DNA of 37,680 nucleotides from a virus, in IMG/VR virus record IMGVR_UViG_3300033571_015756, positions 1 through 37,680 of that record, one strand, 5' to 3'. The notes under the pieces were generated by a model. That model worked only from the letters and a program-made list of their open reading frames with translations. It did not search any database and was not told the origin of the DNA. A program made the translations under genes and the position numbers. Every line of letters begins with the position of its first letter. The first letter of the stretch is position 1. Below are positions 12,594 to 20,602 of the stretch, in pieces.

Positions 12594-12934
12594 TGAGCGG
12601 CTACATCGAAGTCGAGGTGGCGGGCAACCACAAGGCCTACGTCGAGGCTGGCTCCATCGTGGGCGTGATCCACTCCCCTGGGCTCGGTCGCGACGACCAG
12701 GCCACGCCCGACGCTCCGATGACCGTGATCCTCCGGGGGGGCGACAGCCTTGAGAACGTGTATGGGATCAGCCCCTCTATGCTGATCCTCTATGCGACCG
12801 GGTGCCGGTGGGCGCTGCGCTTCAACAAGCGAAAGTTCGGCATGCTCCTGGCGATAGATGCCCGGGCCGACTTCGAGAACACCCTCATGACCCTGCAGCA
12901 GCAGATGGAACTGGAACATGGCCGCGCCCCCTGA
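12593..12934 (+). CDS. phage protein (113 aa), likely paralogue of its neighbour
   Basis: Begins MSGYIEVEVAGNHKAYVEAG and continues SIVGVIHSPGLG, TVILRGGDSLENVYG and an alpha-helical end (DFENTLMTLQQQMELEHG). The start (MSxY, two strands, then a VxA/VEA-SIVGV turn) parallels the preceding protein. The ATG shares one base with the previous stop (TGATG), and the end overlaps the large terminase by 17 bases, so the genes are translationally linked. Function unknown. Confidence 0.7.
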   Translation: MSGYIEVEVAGNHKAYVEAGSIVGVIHSPGLGRDDQATPDAPMTVILRGGDSLENVYGISPSMLILYATGCRWALRFNKRKFGMLLAIDARADFENTLMTLQQQMELEHGRAP

Positions 12935-15758
12935 GCATTGGCTTCCAGCCTTCATGCACTTCATCTCCAAGATCCGCATCACCTCCAAGGAGGCGACGGA
13001 GCCTGTCCCCATCGTCCCCTACGACGCGCAGACGCGGTTCCTTGAAGCGATGGCCTCGGGGCTGCAGGAGGACATCCACCACTTCGTCTGTCTGAAGGCC
13101 CGCCAGCTGGGTATCTCCACGATCCTCCTGGCGCTGGACATCTTCTGGCTGCAGATGTTCCCCGGCCTTCAGGGCGCCCTGATCGCGGACACCGGCGACA
13201 ACAAGGAGACCTTCCGCGAGACCATCACCGAGATGCTGGACAGCCTGCCGGCCGGGTACAAGGTCAAGGTGCGCCGACACAACCGGAACGCCCTGATCCT
13301 GGCCAACGGATCCAGGCTTCAGTACATGAGCGCCGGCAAGGCGGGGAACACGGGCCTCGGCCGATCCCGCGCCCTGAACTTCGTCCACGCGACCGAGTGC
13401 TCCTCATGGAAGGATCAGGTCGGCCTGGACTCCCTGCGCGCCGCCTTGGCCCTTGAGAACCCGAACCGGCTCTACATCTTCGAGAGCACCGCCCTGGGCT
13501 TCAACCTCTTCTACGACATCTACGAGGAGGCGAAGGACAGCGGGATCCAGAAAGCCTTCTTCATCGGCTGGTGGGCCAAGGAGATCTATCGGATTCGAGA
13601 AGGCACCTCGGAGTTCGACCGCTGGTGGAACATCAGCCCCGAACTCACGGACGAAGAAGCCACCCTCACGCAGGAGGTGATGGAGGAATACGGCCACCAG
13701 ATCACACCCGAGCAGTGGGCGTGGTTCCGCCGGGAGTCCTTCAACAAGAGCCAGTCCTCGCTGCACTCCGAGTTTCCGACAACCGAGAGGCTCGCCTGGC
13801 AGTCCACCGGCTTCCCGTTCTTTTCCATGAACCGGGTCAATCAGGATCAGGTCTTCATCCGCAACCAGCGCGTGACCTTCAACGGCTACCGCTACGAGTT
13901 GGGCGAGAAGTTCCTCGCCATGAAGTGCTCTCCGACCACGACCCTGGACGACATCGAACTGCGGGTCTGGGAAGACCCCAAGCCCGACGGCGTTTACGTG
14001 ATGGGCGTCGATCCTGCCTACGGCCGAGACGAGTGGAAGGACCGCTCCGTCATCTCCGTCTGGCGCTGCTACGCCGACAAGATCGTTCAGGTGGCCGAGT
14101 ACGCCACGCCGTGGCCCGAGACCCGCCATGTGGCCTGGGTGATGGCACACCTCGCCGGCTGCTATCGGAACGTGATCATCAACCTTGAGATCACCGGCCC
14201 GGGCGGCAGCGTCATGCAGGAACTCAACTACCTCCGGCAACAGATGCAGTACGGCAAGCTGAAGGAAATCGCGGCCGATCTGAACCCGGAGTGGGCCTTG
14301 GACCAAGCCCGCTGGTTCCTCTACCACCGGGTGGACTCCATGGGCCCGGGGTACATGTACAACTGGAAGTGTCTCGACCTTGAGACTCCTCTTCCCACGC
14401 CCACAGGCTGGACCACGATGGGAAAGGTTCTGGCGGGAGACTGGCTGCTTGACGAGAAGGGCAACCCGACCCGGGTGCTTGGCACGTCTCCGGTCAAGCA
14501 TGGCAGCCCCTGCTATCGCCTGACCTTCGATGATGGTTCGCAGATCGTGGCGGACGAGGAGCACAAGTGGTGCGTCACTCGCAACCATTGGAAGGGCGAG
14601 GAGAAGATCGTCACCACGGTCGATCTGCTCAAGCACGACTACAAGATCAAGATGGCCAAGCCGCTGTCCCTGCCGGAGACCAACCTTCCCGTTGACCCCT
14701 ACGTCCTCGGCGCCTGGCTTGGAGATGGCAGCGCCAACGCTGCCAACCTCACAGCCTCAGAGGCAGACGTTGAAGAGATGGTTGACCTCATGGCGGGTCG
14801 TGGCCTGCCGACCAAGATCCTCAGACACTCCAACCGCGCTCCGACCGCGGCCCTCACTCATCCCAGGGGCCAGCGAGAGGACACCCTGATCCGGCGCCTG
14901 CGAGCGTTGAATGTCTACGGACAGAAGCACATTCCCGCCGCCTATCTCCGCGCCAGCGTGGATCAGAGGCTGGATCTCCTGCGAGGTCTCATGGACACCG
15001 ATGGTGGCCTGAGCGGGAACAACGGCGCCCAGTGCGGCTTCACCACGACATCCGAGCGCATAGCCGAAGGGTTCGCTGAACTGGTCCGCTCCCTCGGCAT
15101 CAAGGCCAAGCGATGCGTCCGCAACCGGACCATCATTTACAAGGGCGAGCAGACCACCTGCCGTTCGGCCTACCAGTTCTGGTTCACCCCGCCCAACGAC
15201 ATGCAGGTCTTCCGGCTATCCCGAAAGGCCCGCAAGCTGGACGAGAACCGCAAGAACGATGGCCGCAAGGCGTACCACCGCATCGTCTCCATAGAGCCTG
15301 TGGAATCCCGCCCGGTGCGCTGTGTGCTGGTGGACAATCCCACCCACCTCTTCCTCGCCGGCGAAAGCATGATCCCGACGCACAACACCAGCGTCGAGAA
15401 CAAGCTGCTCATGCTCAACCGCTTCCGGGACTCCTACAACACCGAGGAGCTCATTGTCCGGTCGCTGCAACTGCTGGACGAGATGATCACCCTGGTTCAG
15501 GAGGGGTCATCCATCCACGCTGCCGGCCGGGGCAAGGACGACCGGGTCATGGGCGCGGCGTTGGCGCACTACGCCTGGGCCGAATGGCAGCGGACCAGCA
15601 TGATGGCCAATGGCGAGACCTTCGATAAGGTCCAGAGCCGCGAGGCCGAGGTCATGAAGGCGGGGCGCCCCGTCATAGATTGGATCGTGCCTCGGCACAT
15701 GGCAGCGGCCGAGGCGGAAGCCAGGCGGCAGGAACTCAAGCGGCTTCTGGAGGAATGA
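12918..15758 (+). CDS. terminase large subunit interrupted by an intein (946-aa precursor)
   Basis: ATP-driven DNA packaging motor and nuclease, docked on the portal. In the extein, the Walker A-like loop is CLKARQLGIS (58-67) and the Walker B-like strand ends in Glu160 (LNFVHATE). The nuclease domain has VMGVDPAYGRDEWKDRSVI (acidic Asp at about 366), VIINLEITGPG (Glu at about 422) and a third acidic site in GKDDRVMGAAL (about 873). Residues 485-823 are an intein, leaving a 607-residue terminase after splicing, a usual size. The frame is intact throughout. Splicing should join NWK to TSVENK within the nuclease domain, so an unspliced protein would probably be inactive. The start at 12918 overlaps the previous gene. 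Confidence 0.95.
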   Translation: MAAPPEHWLPAFMHFISKIRITSKEATEPVPIVPYDAQTRFLEAMASGLQEDIHHFVCLKARQLGISTILLALDIFWLQMFPGLQGALIADTGDNKETFRETITEMLDSLPAGYKVKVRRHNRNALILANGSRLQYMSAGKAGNTGLGRSRALNFVHATECSSWKDQVGLDSLRAALALENPNRLYIFESTALGFNLFYDIYEEAKDSGIQKAFFIGWWAKEIYRIREGTSEFDRWWNISPELTDEEATLTQEVMEEYGHQITPEQWAWFRRESFNKSQSSLHSEFPTTERLAWQSTGFPFFSMNRVNQDQVFIRNQRVTFNGYRYELGEKFLAMKCSPTTTLDDIELRVWEDPKPDGVYVMGVDPAYGRDEWKDRSVISVWRCYADKIVQVAEYATPWPETRHVAWVMAHLAGCYRNVIINLEITGPGGSVMQELNYLRQQMQYGKLKEIAADLNPEWALDQARWFLYHRVDSMGPGYMYNWKCLDLETPLPTPTGWTTMGKVLAGDWLLDEKGNPTRVLGTSPVKHGSPCYRLTFDDGSQIVADEEHKWCVTRNHWKGEEKIVTTVDLLKHDYKIKMAKPLSLPETNLPVDPYVLGAWLGDGSANAANLTASEADVEEMVDLMAGRGLPTKILRHSNRAPTAALTHPRGQREDTLIRRLRALNVYGQKHIPAAYLRASVDQRLDLLRGLMDTDGGLSGNNGAQCGFTTTSERIAEGFAELVRSLGIKAKRCVRNRTIIYKGEQTTCRSAYQFWFTPPNDMQVFRLSRKARKLDENRKNDGRKAYHRIVSIEPVESRPVRCVLVDNPTHLFLAGESMIPTHNTSVENKLLMLNRFRDSYNTEELIVRSLQLLDEMITLVQEGSSIHAAGRGKDDRVMGAALAHYAWAEWQRTSMMANGETFDKVQSREAEVMKAGRPVIDWIVPRHMAAAEAEARRQELKRLLEE
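14370..15386 (+). other. intein with LAGLIDADG homing endonuclease, in the large terminase
   Basis: The 339-residue intein begins with Cys (CLDLETPLPTPTGWTTMGKV). Block B is IVADEEHKW. Endonuclease motifs are LGAWLGDGS and LRGLMDTDGG, a two-motif LAGLIDADG (DOD) type. It ends HLFLAGESMIPTHN with the His-Asn pair, followed by extein Thr. All splicing residues are present. The start and end blocks resemble those of terminase inteins in other tailed phages. The endonuclease should cut intein-free terminase genes and promote spread. Confidence 0.93.
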
Positions 15759-16336
15759 TGCCTGTTACCCGGACCTACCTGTGCGACGACTGCGGCTATC
15801 GCTTCACCCAGTTCCATATGAGCCGAGAGGAGGCGCCGCCGGAATGCCCTGCGTGCTACGCCGCGACCCACAGCATCCCAGGCGGCTTCAACATCACGAC
15901 CAGCAAGGCCAAGGCTGTGGACATGGTGCAGAAGATTGCCGAGGAGGACTACGGCATGACCAACATGCGGGACAACGGCCGTGAGGGCGATGTCGCCGCC
16001 CTGGGCCCGTCTCAGGTCCAGTCGTCCGAGGCTGAGATGCTCACACGCCAGATGATGGCTACGCAGCCTCAGATCAACGAACAGCAGGCCGATCTGGTCA
16101 ACTCGTTCTGGAAGAACAGCATGTCGGGAGCCGCTATCCCCGGCGCCGGAAACCCCAGCCTGACACCGGAGCAGCAGCGCGATCAGATCCTGGCCGCAGG
16201 CGCTGTTGCCTCAAGCCAGGCCACCGGCATGGGCGCCGATCCCATCGGGTTGATCCATGAAGCGGGAAAGCGTGGTATGGCTGACACGCGCCTCGAGGTG
16301 TTGAACCCGAAGGAAACCCGGAGCCTGAAGACGTGA
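15758..16336 (+). CDS. zinc-ribbon phage protein between terminase and portal (192 aa)
   Basis: Begins MPVTRTYLCDDCGYRFTQFH and the N-terminal 40 residues hold two Cys pairs (CDDC, CPAC), a zinc ribbon of the FmdB-like kind. The rest is helical and low in hydrophobics, with QPQINEQQADLVNSFWKNSM and many Gln. It starts at the large terminase stop (ATG 15758; ATG 15755 is an alternative) with GGAGG just upstream. It may be a portal- or packaging-associated accessory protein; this is inferred from position. Confidence 0.72.
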   Translation: MPVTRTYLCDDCGYRFTQFHMSREEAPPECPACYAATHSIPGGFNITTSKAKAVDMVQKIAEEDYGMTNMRDNGREGDVAALGPSQVQSSEAEMLTRQMMATQPQINEQQADLVNSFWKNSMSGAAIPGAGNPSLTPEQQRDQILAAGAVASSQATGMGADPIGLIHEAGKRGMADTRLEVLNPKETRSLKT

Positions 16337-18027
16337 TCATTCCCAAGGACGGCAAGAACCTGGTCCGCTGGACGCAGGAACTGATCGATGAATGCACGGT
16401 GAGCGTGGAGCGCCGCCGTCAGGAGTACAGCACCTGGAAGCAGCTTTTCTACACGGGGTCCACCACCGGGACGCCGTCCAAGCACAACCGCTGCTACTCC
16501 CACATCGACAAGCTGTCGTCCTTCATCTTCTCCCCCACTGACGTGCGCTTCGATCTGGAGTGCGAGAGCGATGACGAGAAGCAGTGGACTGAGCGCCTTG
16601 ACGTGGCGGCGCGCTATCTCAACCGCCAGTTCGTCCGGCAGAAGTGCGACCTCGCTTTCTCCGAAGCCGTCCTGTGGTCCCTGATCAAGGGCAGCACCAT
16701 CATCAAGCAGGTCTGGGGCCGGGGCGGTCTTGAGCCCTGGGTGATCCAGCCTGAGTTCTTTGGTGTGCTGCGCGAGGACATCCCCTCGCTGGATCGGCAG
16801 GACGCCTTCGTCCACACCTTCTACCTGACCCCGACCCAGTTCCGGCGCCTGCTTGGCGAGCGACCGGACAAGGAAGAGATCCTGCGCCAGGCCACGGCCG
16901 GGTTCGCTCCGACGGACTCGGAGGTGACGGGCGAAAGCTACGGCGCAGACATGGTCACAGCTGGATCTGCGTCTATCCCCGGCATCCTCCTGCCAGGCCA
17001 GCAGGGCCAGCAGCAGCGAGGCGCTGTGGACTGGATCACCAATCCGGCCGGTCCCATGCTGGCTCAGGGCGTGGCCAACCAGCTGATCCGCGTGGACGAC
17101 CTCTGGGTCATGGACGATGATCGCGAGGACTGGACAACCATCCGCTACGTCGCACCAGACCTGATCATCGAGGGCCGCTATCGCCGGCGGAACCTGTCCG
17201 ACATTCCAGGATCTCACCCGTTCGTGCGGGTCTGCTCCTCCGAGGTGCCGAACTATTTCTGGGGCCGATCCGAACTGGCCAACGTCTACGAGAACCAGAA
17301 GCTGCTGACCGCCCGGGTCAACAACCTGGACGCCATGTTCAACCTGATCGCCAAGCCCGCCCGTTCCTTCCGCGGCTTCAGCGGCCTGACTGAAGACAAG
17401 GCGCGAGCCCTGCTGTCGCCTGGCGGCATCCTCACCGACCCGTCTCCGACTGGCGAGATCAAGGATCTGGCGCCCACCATCCCGCCCGGGGCGATGGAGT
17501 ACATCAACACCCTGGACAGCTGGTTCAACGAGGCGGCGGGTTTCACCGCCATCATGCAGGGCCAGGGCGAACCCGGGGTCCGCGCCGGATCCCACGCCGA
17601 CACCCTGCTGCGAACCTCCTCGCCCCGTCTTCGCACCCGCGCCCTCATAGTGGAGAAGCAGGTAGCCGACTTCGGGGAGATCTGCCTGAAGATGCTTCAG
17701 ACCAAGGACGCCAGGATCCTGATGGCCGGCACAGACAATGCCTTCCTCTTGGACACCCTGCCCGAGGATCTCGAGGTCACGGTGGACAGCCACACCTCGT
17801 CCCCCGCATTCTCCGGCGACAACGCCAACATGGCCATGGCGCTGAAGCGGGCCGGAGCCATCGACGACGAGACGCTGATTGAGATGATGCACCCGCCCCG
17901 CCAGGATCGGCTGGTCGCCCGGGTCAAGGCGCGGGAAGACGCACAATCCCAGCAGATGCAGGAACTCAAGAAGCTGGACCCCGAACAGTGGGCAAAGGCC
18001 GTGTCAGGTGGCGGCCGCAAGCGATAG
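16333..18027 (+). CDS. portal protein (head-tail connector)
   Basis: Forms the dodecameric ring at the capsid vertex through which DNA enters and leaves and to which the terminase docks. 564 residues, in the normal podovirus size range. It begins MIIPKDGKNLVRWTQELIDE, has a long helical stem, ESYGADMVTAGSASIP in the middle and many portal-like helices (ENQKLLTARVNNLDAMFNL) before an acidic C-terminal part (KAREDAQSQQMQELKKLD). GTG 16333 overlaps the previous stop. Placement directly after terminase and before scaffold and capsid genes supports the call. Confidence 0.85.
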   Translation: MIIPKDGKNLVRWTQELIDECTVSVERRRQEYSTWKQLFYTGSTTGTPSKHNRCYSHIDKLSSFIFSPTDVRFDLECESDDEKQWTERLDVAARYLNRQFVRQKCDLAFSEAVLWSLIKGSTIIKQVWGRGGLEPWVIQPEFFGVLREDIPSLDRQDAFVHTFYLTPTQFRRLLGERPDKEEILRQATAGFAPTDSEVTGESYGADMVTAGSASIPGILLPGQQGQQQRGAVDWITNPAGPMLAQGVANQLIRVDDLWVMDDDREDWTTIRYVAPDLIIEGRYRRRNLSDIPGSHPFVRVCSSEVPNYFWGRSELANVYENQKLLTARVNNLDAMFNLIAKPARSFRGFSGLTEDKARALLSPGGILTDPSPTGEIKDLAPTIPPGAMEYINTLDSWFNEAAGFTAIMQGQGEPGVRAGSHADTLLRTSSPRLRTRALIVEKQVADFGEICLKMLQTKDARILMAGTDNAFLLDTLPEDLEVTVDSHTSSPAFSGDNANMAMALKRAGAIDDETLIEMMHPPRQDRLVARVKAREDAQSQQMQELKKLDPEQWAKAVSGGGRKR

Positions 18028-18034
18028 ATAAAAT

Positions 18035-18058
18035 AGGGCGGTCTGGACGGATCGCCCT
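18035..18058 (+). terminator. hairpin after the portal gene, possible terminator
   Basis: AGGGCGGTC pairs with GATCGCCCT (one G-T pair), loop TGGACG, then TTTC. A second hairpin (CAGGAC and GTCCTG) lies at 18105-18121. The T run is short, so this may be a partial terminator or a processing site. Confidence 0.4.
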
Positions 18059-18134
18059 TTCACCGCCTCATAATTCCCTCTCCACGTGATGCGGTAGCAG
18101 GGGTCAGGACAAGAAGTCCTGTAAAATGAGGGCG

Positions 18135-18162
18135 TTGACGAAATCTTCTAGTGCGCTGTATT
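18135..18162 (+). promoter_or_regulatory. candidate promoter before the scaffold and capsid genes
   Basis: TTGACG (18135-18140), a 16-base spacer and TGTATT (18157-18162). Five of six -35 bases and four of six -10 bases match. About 95 bases of leader follow, with two possible hairpins (GGTTCC with GGAACC; ACGTG with CACGT) before the strong ribosome site at 18248. Confidence 0.45.
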
Positions 18163-18259
18163 CCTCTTGTTGCCTGAGGTTCCTTGTCCCAACCGGGAAC
18201 CGACGGCTCTCCCCGACGTGGCAATCCCGTCACGTTGTAGCGGTTCAGGAGGTGGTCCC

Positions 18260-18292
18260 ATGGCCCGTAAGCGCAAGTCCCGCCGGAAGTAA
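18260..18292 (+). CDS. basic micro-ORF MARKRKSRRK (10 aa)
   Basis: Eleven codons including the stop, directly behind AGGAGGT six bases upstream, one of the best ribosome sites in the window. The product is nearly all Lys and Arg and matches the micro-ORF at 5374 (MAKRKSKRC). It ends 25 bases before the next gene. It is either a real micro-peptide or a regulatory leader for the scaffold-capsid genes. Confidence 0.5.
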   Translation: MARKRKSRRK

Positions 18293-18317
18293 CTCCGGCT
18301 CACCACAGGGTGAATCC

Positions 18318-18734
18318 ATGCCTCCCTTGCCTATGATGATGCCGCCTATGGGATCTGCGGGTCCAGCCAGTCCCCCGACTGCAAACCCCGGAGCCATGGC
18401 CGACTCTATGTCAAAGGTGAGGGAGGCAATCCACCTCCTGGAACTTGCACTGCCTGGCCTGGCGATTGGCAGCGAGCCCCACTCTGCGGTGGTGAAGGCC
18501 CTGCCAGGACTGTCCAAGGCTGTTCCTGCCACTGAAGCGGTGAGCGGCGTACAGAACACCCAACTCCTCGCGCTCCAGCAGCGGGCTCAACAGAGCGCCG
18601 CGATGCAGGCCGTGATGCGAGCCATGGGCGGCGGCGCTGGTGGTCCCCCTGGGGGTCCTGGCGCACCTCCCGGTCCCCCTGGTCCGATGGGCGGCGCTAT
18701 GCCTCCCCCCGGCGCTCAACCCCCGATGATGTAG
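18318..18734 (+). CDS. Pro/Met/Gly-rich virion-region protein (138 aa)
   Basis: Begins MPPLPMMMPPMGSAGPASPP. The middle (SMSKVREAIHLLELALPG to QQRAQQSAAMQAVMRAM) is helical, and both ends are low-complexity, the last 35 residues being Gly/Pro-rich (PPGGPGAPPGPPGPMGGAMP). AGGGTG lies six bases before the ATG at 18318; the open frame extends upstream to 18126, but that part lacks a ribosome site. It lies between portal and scaffold genes, as in other podoviruses with similar Pro-rich proteins. Minor virion or scaffold helper is a guess. Confidence 0.68.
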   Translation: MPPLPMMMPPMGSAGPASPPTANPGAMADSMSKVREAIHLLELALPGLAIGSEPHSAVVKALPGLSKAVPATEAVSGVQNTQLLALQQRAQQSAAMQAVMRAMGGGAGGPPGGPGAPPGPPGPMGGAMPPPGAQPPMM

Positions 18735-18743
18735 GAGGCCCTC

Positions 18744-18923
18744 ATGGCCCAAAACGGTACCCCCATCTTCACCCCGCCGATGAACTCCCTGATCAAGGAA
18801 GACCCGCAGATCGTGCGCGTCCCCCTCGACTACACCGAGTTCGGCGCCCGTCCGTCCAGCGTGAACGCTGCGGACTTCAAGTCGAACATCTTCCCCGTTC
18901 GGAACCTCCCGAACGGTCAGTAA
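18744..18923 (+). CDS. small virion-region protein (59 aa)
   Basis: Begins MAQNGTPIFTPPMNSLIKED and continues PQIVRVPLDYTEFGARPSSV, ending NIFPVRNLPNGQ. AGGAGG lies seven bases before the ATG. It is too short for standard cutoffs but has a strong ribosome site and good codon use. It sits between the Pro/Met-rich protein and the scaffold, so a small capsid or head component is likely. Confidence 0.72.
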   Translation: MAQNGTPIFTPPMNSLIKEDPQIVRVPLDYTEFGARPSSVNAADFKSNIFPVRNLPNGQ

Positions 18924-18962
18924 TCCTCTCGCACCCCAACCCTCCACGACAGGTTAGGAACC

Positions 18963-19544
18963 ATGGCTCAGATCCCCGACGACCAACTTGATGCGCTCCT
19001 GAAAGCGGCCCAGCTTCTGCAGACCCTGCAGGCGAACCCGCATGCGCTCGTCCACCTGGAGAACTCGATCAAGGCGGTGAACCCGAACGTCGAGACCTCT
19101 GCAGAGATCGCGGCGCGTCAGGCGAAGCCCCTGATCGATCCCATCCAGCAGAGGCTGGACGAGGTCACTCAGAAGCTGGAAGACCGGATCAGGGCCGAGG
19201 ACGAGCGCGAGGCGTCCACAAGGACCGCTCTCGCTGAGTCGCACCTGTCTTCAACCTTCAAGCGCCTGCAGGAGCAGGACGGCTACACGGCCGAAGGGAT
19301 CGAGAAGATCAAGGAGCTGATGGTCAACAGGAACATCGCGGACCCCGATGCGGCCGCGGCCCTGTTTGACCGAATGAATCCCCCGAAGCAGGAACAGGCT
19401 GCGTGGGAACCCCAACGGTGGAACCTCGAAGAGAACGCCATCGAAGGGGATGTGAAGAGCCTCTTCTCGGACCCGGACAAATGGGCCGACAACACCGTGG
19501 GCCAGGTGCTCCTTGACGAGCGCCGCCGGTCCTCCTCCGAATGA
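18963..19544 (+). CDS. scaffolding protein
   Basis: Acts as an internal template for capsid assembly and leaves before packaging. A highly charged, helical 193-residue protein: LDALLKAAQLLQTLQ near the start, then a long coiled coil (DEVTQKLEDRIRAEDEREAS), and an acidic C-terminal region rich in Glu and Asp. TAGGAACC precedes the ATG. It is located directly before the major capsid gene, the standard scaffold position. Called on position and composition. Confidence 0.75.
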   Translation: MAQIPDDQLDALLKAAQLLQTLQANPHALVHLENSIKAVNPNVETSAEIAARQAKPLIDPIQQRLDEVTQKLEDRIRAEDEREASTRTALAESHLSSTFKRLQEQDGYTAEGIEKIKELMVNRNIADPDAAAALFDRMNPPKQEQAAWEPQRWNLEENAIEGDVKSLFSDPDKWADNTVGQVLLDERRRSSSE

Positions 19545-19561
19545 TCAGAAGGAAGTAGATA

Positions 19562-20578
19562 ATGGTTTCGCCGGTTTACGGAACGGGTGTCGTCCCCAAT
19601 CAGGGCGCGATCACCAACGAACTCAACGCCGTCACCCGGCGGGCCTTTGTGCCGAAGATGGTGGTGCAGATCTACAAGGCTGCTCCTCTCCTTAACGCGT
19701 GCCTTCGCAACGCGCAGCGGGCCAAGGGCGGTCTGTCCCAGATTTCGGTTCCGGTTCAGGGCTCGTCCTTCGTGTCCTTCAACTGGGCCGGCTACTCGGG
19801 TTCGTTCCCGCAGCCGACCGTGGCCAACGCCGCCCAGACCGCAGGCTTCAACCTGTCAGTCGGCACCGTTCCCGTCCCGCTCCTGGGGATGGAGAGCATG
19901 GTTCAGTCCAGCGAGGCCATCATCCCGCTGGTGAAGGCCCGTATGGCGGACGCCACCACCGTGGCCATCCAGTCCATCGCGACTTCGCTCTTCTCCTCGT
20001 CGGGCGCCGACCCGCTAGCCGTCAACGGTCTCCTGGATGTCTACGACGACGGCACCTCGGTGGCCAACTACGGCGGCATCAGCCGGACCACGAACACCTT
20101 CTGGAAAGCCACCAAGTACACCACCTCCATCACGCCCACCCGGTCGAACATGATCACCCGGATCATGCAGACCACGTCGGCCGCTGGCGGTGACTCCCCG
20201 GACCTCGTCGTCATGTCCCTGGGCGATTGGTGCACCCTGCTGACGGACTTCATGCTCATCGAGCAGTTCAACACCGGCCCGAACAGCCGCTACGGCAACG
20301 ACGACGCCGTCAACGCTGGCTTCCGGTGCCTGATGCTCGGCAACACCCCGATCATCGCGGACCCCTTCTGCCCGAACGGCAAGGCGTTCGTCATCAACAC
20401 GAAGTACCTGGCCCTCTACCTCTCCGAGTACGCCAACTTCGCCTGGTCCGGCTTCCACAGCCTGATCCCCAACAACCAGCTGGCGAGCGTCGGCGTTGTC
20501 ATCATCGGTCTGGCCCTGGCCTGCACCAAGCCCTCCACGGGGATGCAACTGTCGAACGTCAACGGCGCCGCGTTCTAA
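19562..20578 (+). CDS. major capsid protein
   Basis: Main shell protein, 338 residues, HK97-like fold expected. Begins MVSPVYGTGVVPNQGAITNE and has VPVQGSSFVSFNWAGYSGS, then an alpha-helical spine (SSEAIIPLVKARMADATTV), a domain ending in the hydrophobic strand LASVGVVIIGLALACTKPST, and a C-terminal QLSNVNGAAF. AAGGAAG lies six bases before the ATG. The position after scaffold, the size and the codon use fit. HK97 fold is established for such proteins in general and inferred here. Confidence 0.85.
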   Translation: MVSPVYGTGVVPNQGAITNELNAVTRRAFVPKMVVQIYKAAPLLNACLRNAQRAKGGLSQISVPVQGSSFVSFNWAGYSGSFPQPTVANAAQTAGFNLSVGTVPVPLLGMESMVQSSEAIIPLVKARMADATTVAIQSIATSLFSSSGADPLAVNGLLDVYDDGTSVANYGGISRTTNTFWKATKYTTSITPTRSNMITRIMQTTSAAGGDSPDLVVMSLGDWCTLLTDFMLIEQFNTGPNSRYGNDDAVNAGFRCLMLGNTPIIADPFCPNGKAFVINTKYLALYLSEYANFAWSGFHSLIPNNQLASVGVVIIGLALACTKPSTGMQLSNVNGAAF

Positions 20579-20602
20579 TTCGGCCACACAAGGACACCCG
20601 AC

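Noticed and set aside
13404-14636. 410-codon open frame on the minus strand
   Set aside because: It lies entirely opposite the large terminase gene, has a low-complexity Val/Gly/Arg-rich translation and no ribosome site; a shadow of the GC-rich coding strand.
16183-17946. 587-codon open frame on the minus strand
   Set aside because: Opposite the portal gene; Arg/Gly/Val-rich translation with no recognisable domain.
18126-18317. 64-codon upstream extension of the Pro/Met-rich protein
   Set aside because: It has no ribosome site, covers the promoter candidate and the micro-ORF, and is compositionally unlike the rest.
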